From: Palsa-461 sp963768185
GTDB taxonomy: Bacteria > Actinomycetota > Acidimicrobiia > Acidimicrobiales > RAAP-2
Length of the DNA: 64,000 bases
Direction: 5' to 3'
NCBI GenBank assembly: GCA_963768185.1
Contig: CAVYGS010000001.1
Span: forward strand, 704,340 to 768,339
The notes under the pieces were generated by a model that searched no databases, had not been told where the DNA came from, and was given only the letters and a program-made list of their open reading frames with translations. Within the stretch, counting starts at the first letter, position 1; each line of letters opens with the position of its first letter. Positions 62,337-64,000 of this stretch are shown piece by piece. The position numbers and the translations under genes were made by a program.

Positions 62337-63091
62337 GGCTTCTTCCCCGCACTCGGTGCGCCTGGTCGCTTGTTGGGCCGATAGGACTGGCCGTCCATGT
62401 GGATGTGGTGGGCCACGTTGACGACACGATCGAGAATGGACTCGGCCACCACCGGGTTGGGGAACAGCGAGTACCAGTCAGCGGCTGACCGGTTGGCGGT
62501 GATGATCAGGCTCTTCTTGGTCCGCTCGGTCACCAGCTCGTAGAGGTCGTCGGCCTGGGCCGGGGTGAACTCGCGCATGGCGAAGTCGTCGAGGATCAAG
62601 ACGGCCGGACGGGTCCAGGCTTTGAGGCGCGTCTCCCAGCTGCGGTCGGCGTGGCCGCCGGCCAGGTCGCCCACCAGGCGAGAGGTCTTGGTGAACGACA
62701 CGCTGTGGCCGGCCCGACAGGCCCCATGGCCGAGCGCCTGGGCGATCATGGTCTTGCCGACGCCGACGGGGCCGTGGAGGATCACCGACTCGGAGGCCTC
62801 GATGAAACGCAGCGTGGCCAAGTCGCGGATCTGTGCGGCGGGAACCTTGGGGTTGTAGGCGAAGTCGAACTCCTCGATGGTGGTGGTGGACTCGAAGTGG
62901 GCCTCTCGGACCCGACGGATGAACCCCGCACTGTCGCGCCGGGTGATCTCGTCTTCACAGAGGACCTGGAGGAACTCGATGTGCCCGAGCTCGCCCGCGG
63001 TGGCCTGGGCCAGGCGGGCGTCGATGGTGTCGAGCATCCCGCCGAGTTTGAGCGCACGCAACGTCGCTTCGAGCTGATGGGTCTTGGTCAT
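62333..63091 (-). CDS. istB: IS21-family helper ATPase IstB
   Basis: A 252-residue AAA+ protein of the DnaC/IstB type. An N-terminal helical domain (TKTHQLEATLRALKLGGMLD) is followed by the ATPase. Walker A GPVGVGKTMIAQALGH lies near residue 104, Walker B AVLILDDFAMREFTPAQADD follows, and LIITANRSAADWYSLFPNPV is sensor I. IstB loads on DNA and activates the IstA transposase for target selection. The start overlaps the istA stop by four bases. Confidence 0.95.
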   Translation of the reverse strand: MTKTHQLEATLRALKLGGMLDTIDARLAQATAGELGHIEFLQVLCEDEITRRDSAGFIRRVREAHFESTTTIEEFDFAYNPKVPAAQIRDLATLRFIEASESVILHGPVGVGKTMIAQALGHGACRAGHSVSFTKTSRLVGDLAGGHADRSWETRLKAWTRPAVLILDDFAMREFTPAQADDLYELVTERTKKSLIITANRSAADWYSLFPNPVVAESILDRVVNVAHHIHMDGQSYRPNKRPGAPSAGKKP

Positions 63092-64000
63092 CCGACGGCC
63101 TCTTTGTCACCGAGGTGGGCGAAGAGGCCCGCGGCCCCGTGCAGATGGGCCGGGACGTCGAGGAGCACGACCAACTCGGTTCCTTCGGCCTCGGTGCCGG
63201 CGACGAGGATGCCCTTGACCGTCCGATAGGAGGGGTCACCGACACAGAGGGCCCGGCGACAGGCGGCATCGGTGCGCTCGGAACCGTATTTGTCGGCCAG
63301 GCGGACCACCCCTTGGGCGCTGCGCAGCCGATAGAGGGCGTTGACTTCCATAAGCACGTCCACCAGCTCGGAGGCGGCCGGTCCGATCTCGGCGGCCCGG
63401 CGCCGGCACCAGGTCGGGTTGCGCAAGAGGAAGGCGATCTTCTCGGGCGGGTAGTCGGCGTGGTCGGTCTGCTTGCCCCGCTCGAGGCGCACATGGGTCT
63501 TGATCAGCACGCCCTCGGCGAAGAACTCGACGGTGGTGGCGCCTTCTTTGGCGTGGAGGCTGTGGCCGATGTAGCGCCAGGGGATCGAGTACAGCGTCTT
63601 GGACACCTTGACGTGGATGTCGGGATGGACCTTGACCTTGGTCCATGACGCCAGCTCGAAGGCGTTGCGCGGCAGGGCGAGCAAGGCGGGGGCCTCTTCC
63701 GCGCTGAACAGCTCGACGGGAGCCACCCCGCCGAGAGGGCGCGAGCGCCGCACGTTGGCCACGTCAGTGCACCAGCGCAGCGCGTCGGTCTGCATGGCGG
63801 CCAAGGAGGTGAACTCCTTGTCGCGCCCGGCGAAGAACGAGTCACGGGCATAGGGCACCGGGCGCTCCACCCTGCCCTTGTCGCGCGGCTTGAAGACCCG
63901 AGCCGGGTCGATCAGACAGCGGTAGTGGCTGGCCAGCTCGGCGAAGGCCCGGTTGATGAGCGGGTCATAGAGGTCGGGGGTGATCACCCCGGTCTTGAGG
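63088..64000 (-). CDS. istA: IS21-family transposase IstA, N-terminus cut by window edge
   Basis: The last 304 or so residues of an IstA transposase; the frame runs out through the right edge. The end of the DDE core is visible (YRCLIDPARVFKPRDKGRVE, with the catalytic Glu in KGRVERPVPYARD), followed by the Mu-transposase-like C-terminal beta-barrel (HPDIHVKVSKTLYSIPWRYI, VEFFAEGVLIKTHVRLERGK). The helix-turn-helix and first two catalytic Asp residues should lie outside the window. The stop overlaps istB (ATGA). Confidence 0.93.
   Translation of the reverse strand, partial: LKTGVITPDLYDPLINRAFAELASHYRCLIDPARVFKPRDKGRVERPVPYARDSFFAGRDKEFTSLAAMQTDALRWCTDVANVRRSRPLGGVAPVELFSAEEAPALLALPRNAFELASWTKVKVHPDIHVKVSKTLYSIPWRYIGHSLHAKEGATTVEFFAEGVLIKTHVRLERGKQTDHADYPPEKIAFLLRNPTWCRRRAAEIGPAASELVDVLMEVNALYRLRSAQGVVRLADKYGSERTDAACRRALCVGDPSYRTVKGILVAGTEAEGTELVVLLDVPAHLHGAAGLFAHLGDKEAVG

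Noticed and set aside
1..64000. CRISPR array, rRNA operon, prophage or biosynthetic cluster
   Set aside because: No regularly spaced repeats, no rRNA sequence, no phage structural genes and no multi-enzyme biosynthetic set were seen. A single FabH is not sufficient.

Overview
The window is high-GC DNA with strong G/C preference at third codon positions. Gene content points to an actinomycete (Actinomycetota), most plausibly of the class Acidimicrobiia: LIV-type binding proteins beside an MFS-ABC-ABC fusion, cell-wall-binding repeat 2 (CWB2) surface proteins, and RHH/PIN toxin-antitoxin pairs. Two secreted peptidases, an S53 sedolisin and a G1 glutamic peptidase, belong to acid-active families, so an acidic habitat is likely. 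The taxonomic call is inference; no rRNA or tRNA gene was recognised.

Layout. 0-6.1 kb: start of an encapsulated-ferritin gene running off the left edge, a YihY membrane protein, a frameshifted hypothetical gene, Lon protease and a BNR-repeat protein. 6.1-20.6 kb: a transport island. A minus-strand operon encodes a fused LivH-LivM permease, a fused MFS-ABC-ABC protein and a lipoprotein binding protein. Plus-strand binding-protein genes lie on both sides, the last followed by an acyl-CoA ligase. 20.7-22.2 kb: two vapBC modules, the second lodged inside a decayed CWB2 gene. 22.3-34.8 kb: secreted CWB2 proteins (one carrying a sedolisin domain) around a set of glycosyltransferases and methyltransferases, including a GT2-GT4-methyltransferase fusion. 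35-50 kb: a run of secreted proteins (propeller-hydrolase, lipoprotein, G1 peptidase, AOC-barrel-like protein, Gly/Ala/Asp repeat protein, CWB2 S-layer candidate, Ig-like protein) with an ECF sigma factor that carries its own transmembrane and outer domain. 50-58 kb: DUF2079 membrane protein, GT2, a third vapBC, propeller-CHAP hydrolase, FabH and a methyltransferase. 58-64 kb: an AT-rich-promoter AAA ATPase, a PEBP protein, a complete ISL3-family IS with 8-bp target duplication, and an IS21-family istAB element cut by the right edge.

How the parts fit. Most of the window serves the cell surface: glycan assembly, S-layer-like proteins, wall hydrolases and extracytoplasmic sensing. The 7-20 kb island imports an unknown small solute, perhaps a carboxylate given the ligase. 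Many genes are broken by single-base indels, most densely at 9.7-15.7 kb. Since domain motifs on both sides are intact, these are either sequencing errors or very recent lesions, and gene ends should be read with that in mind.
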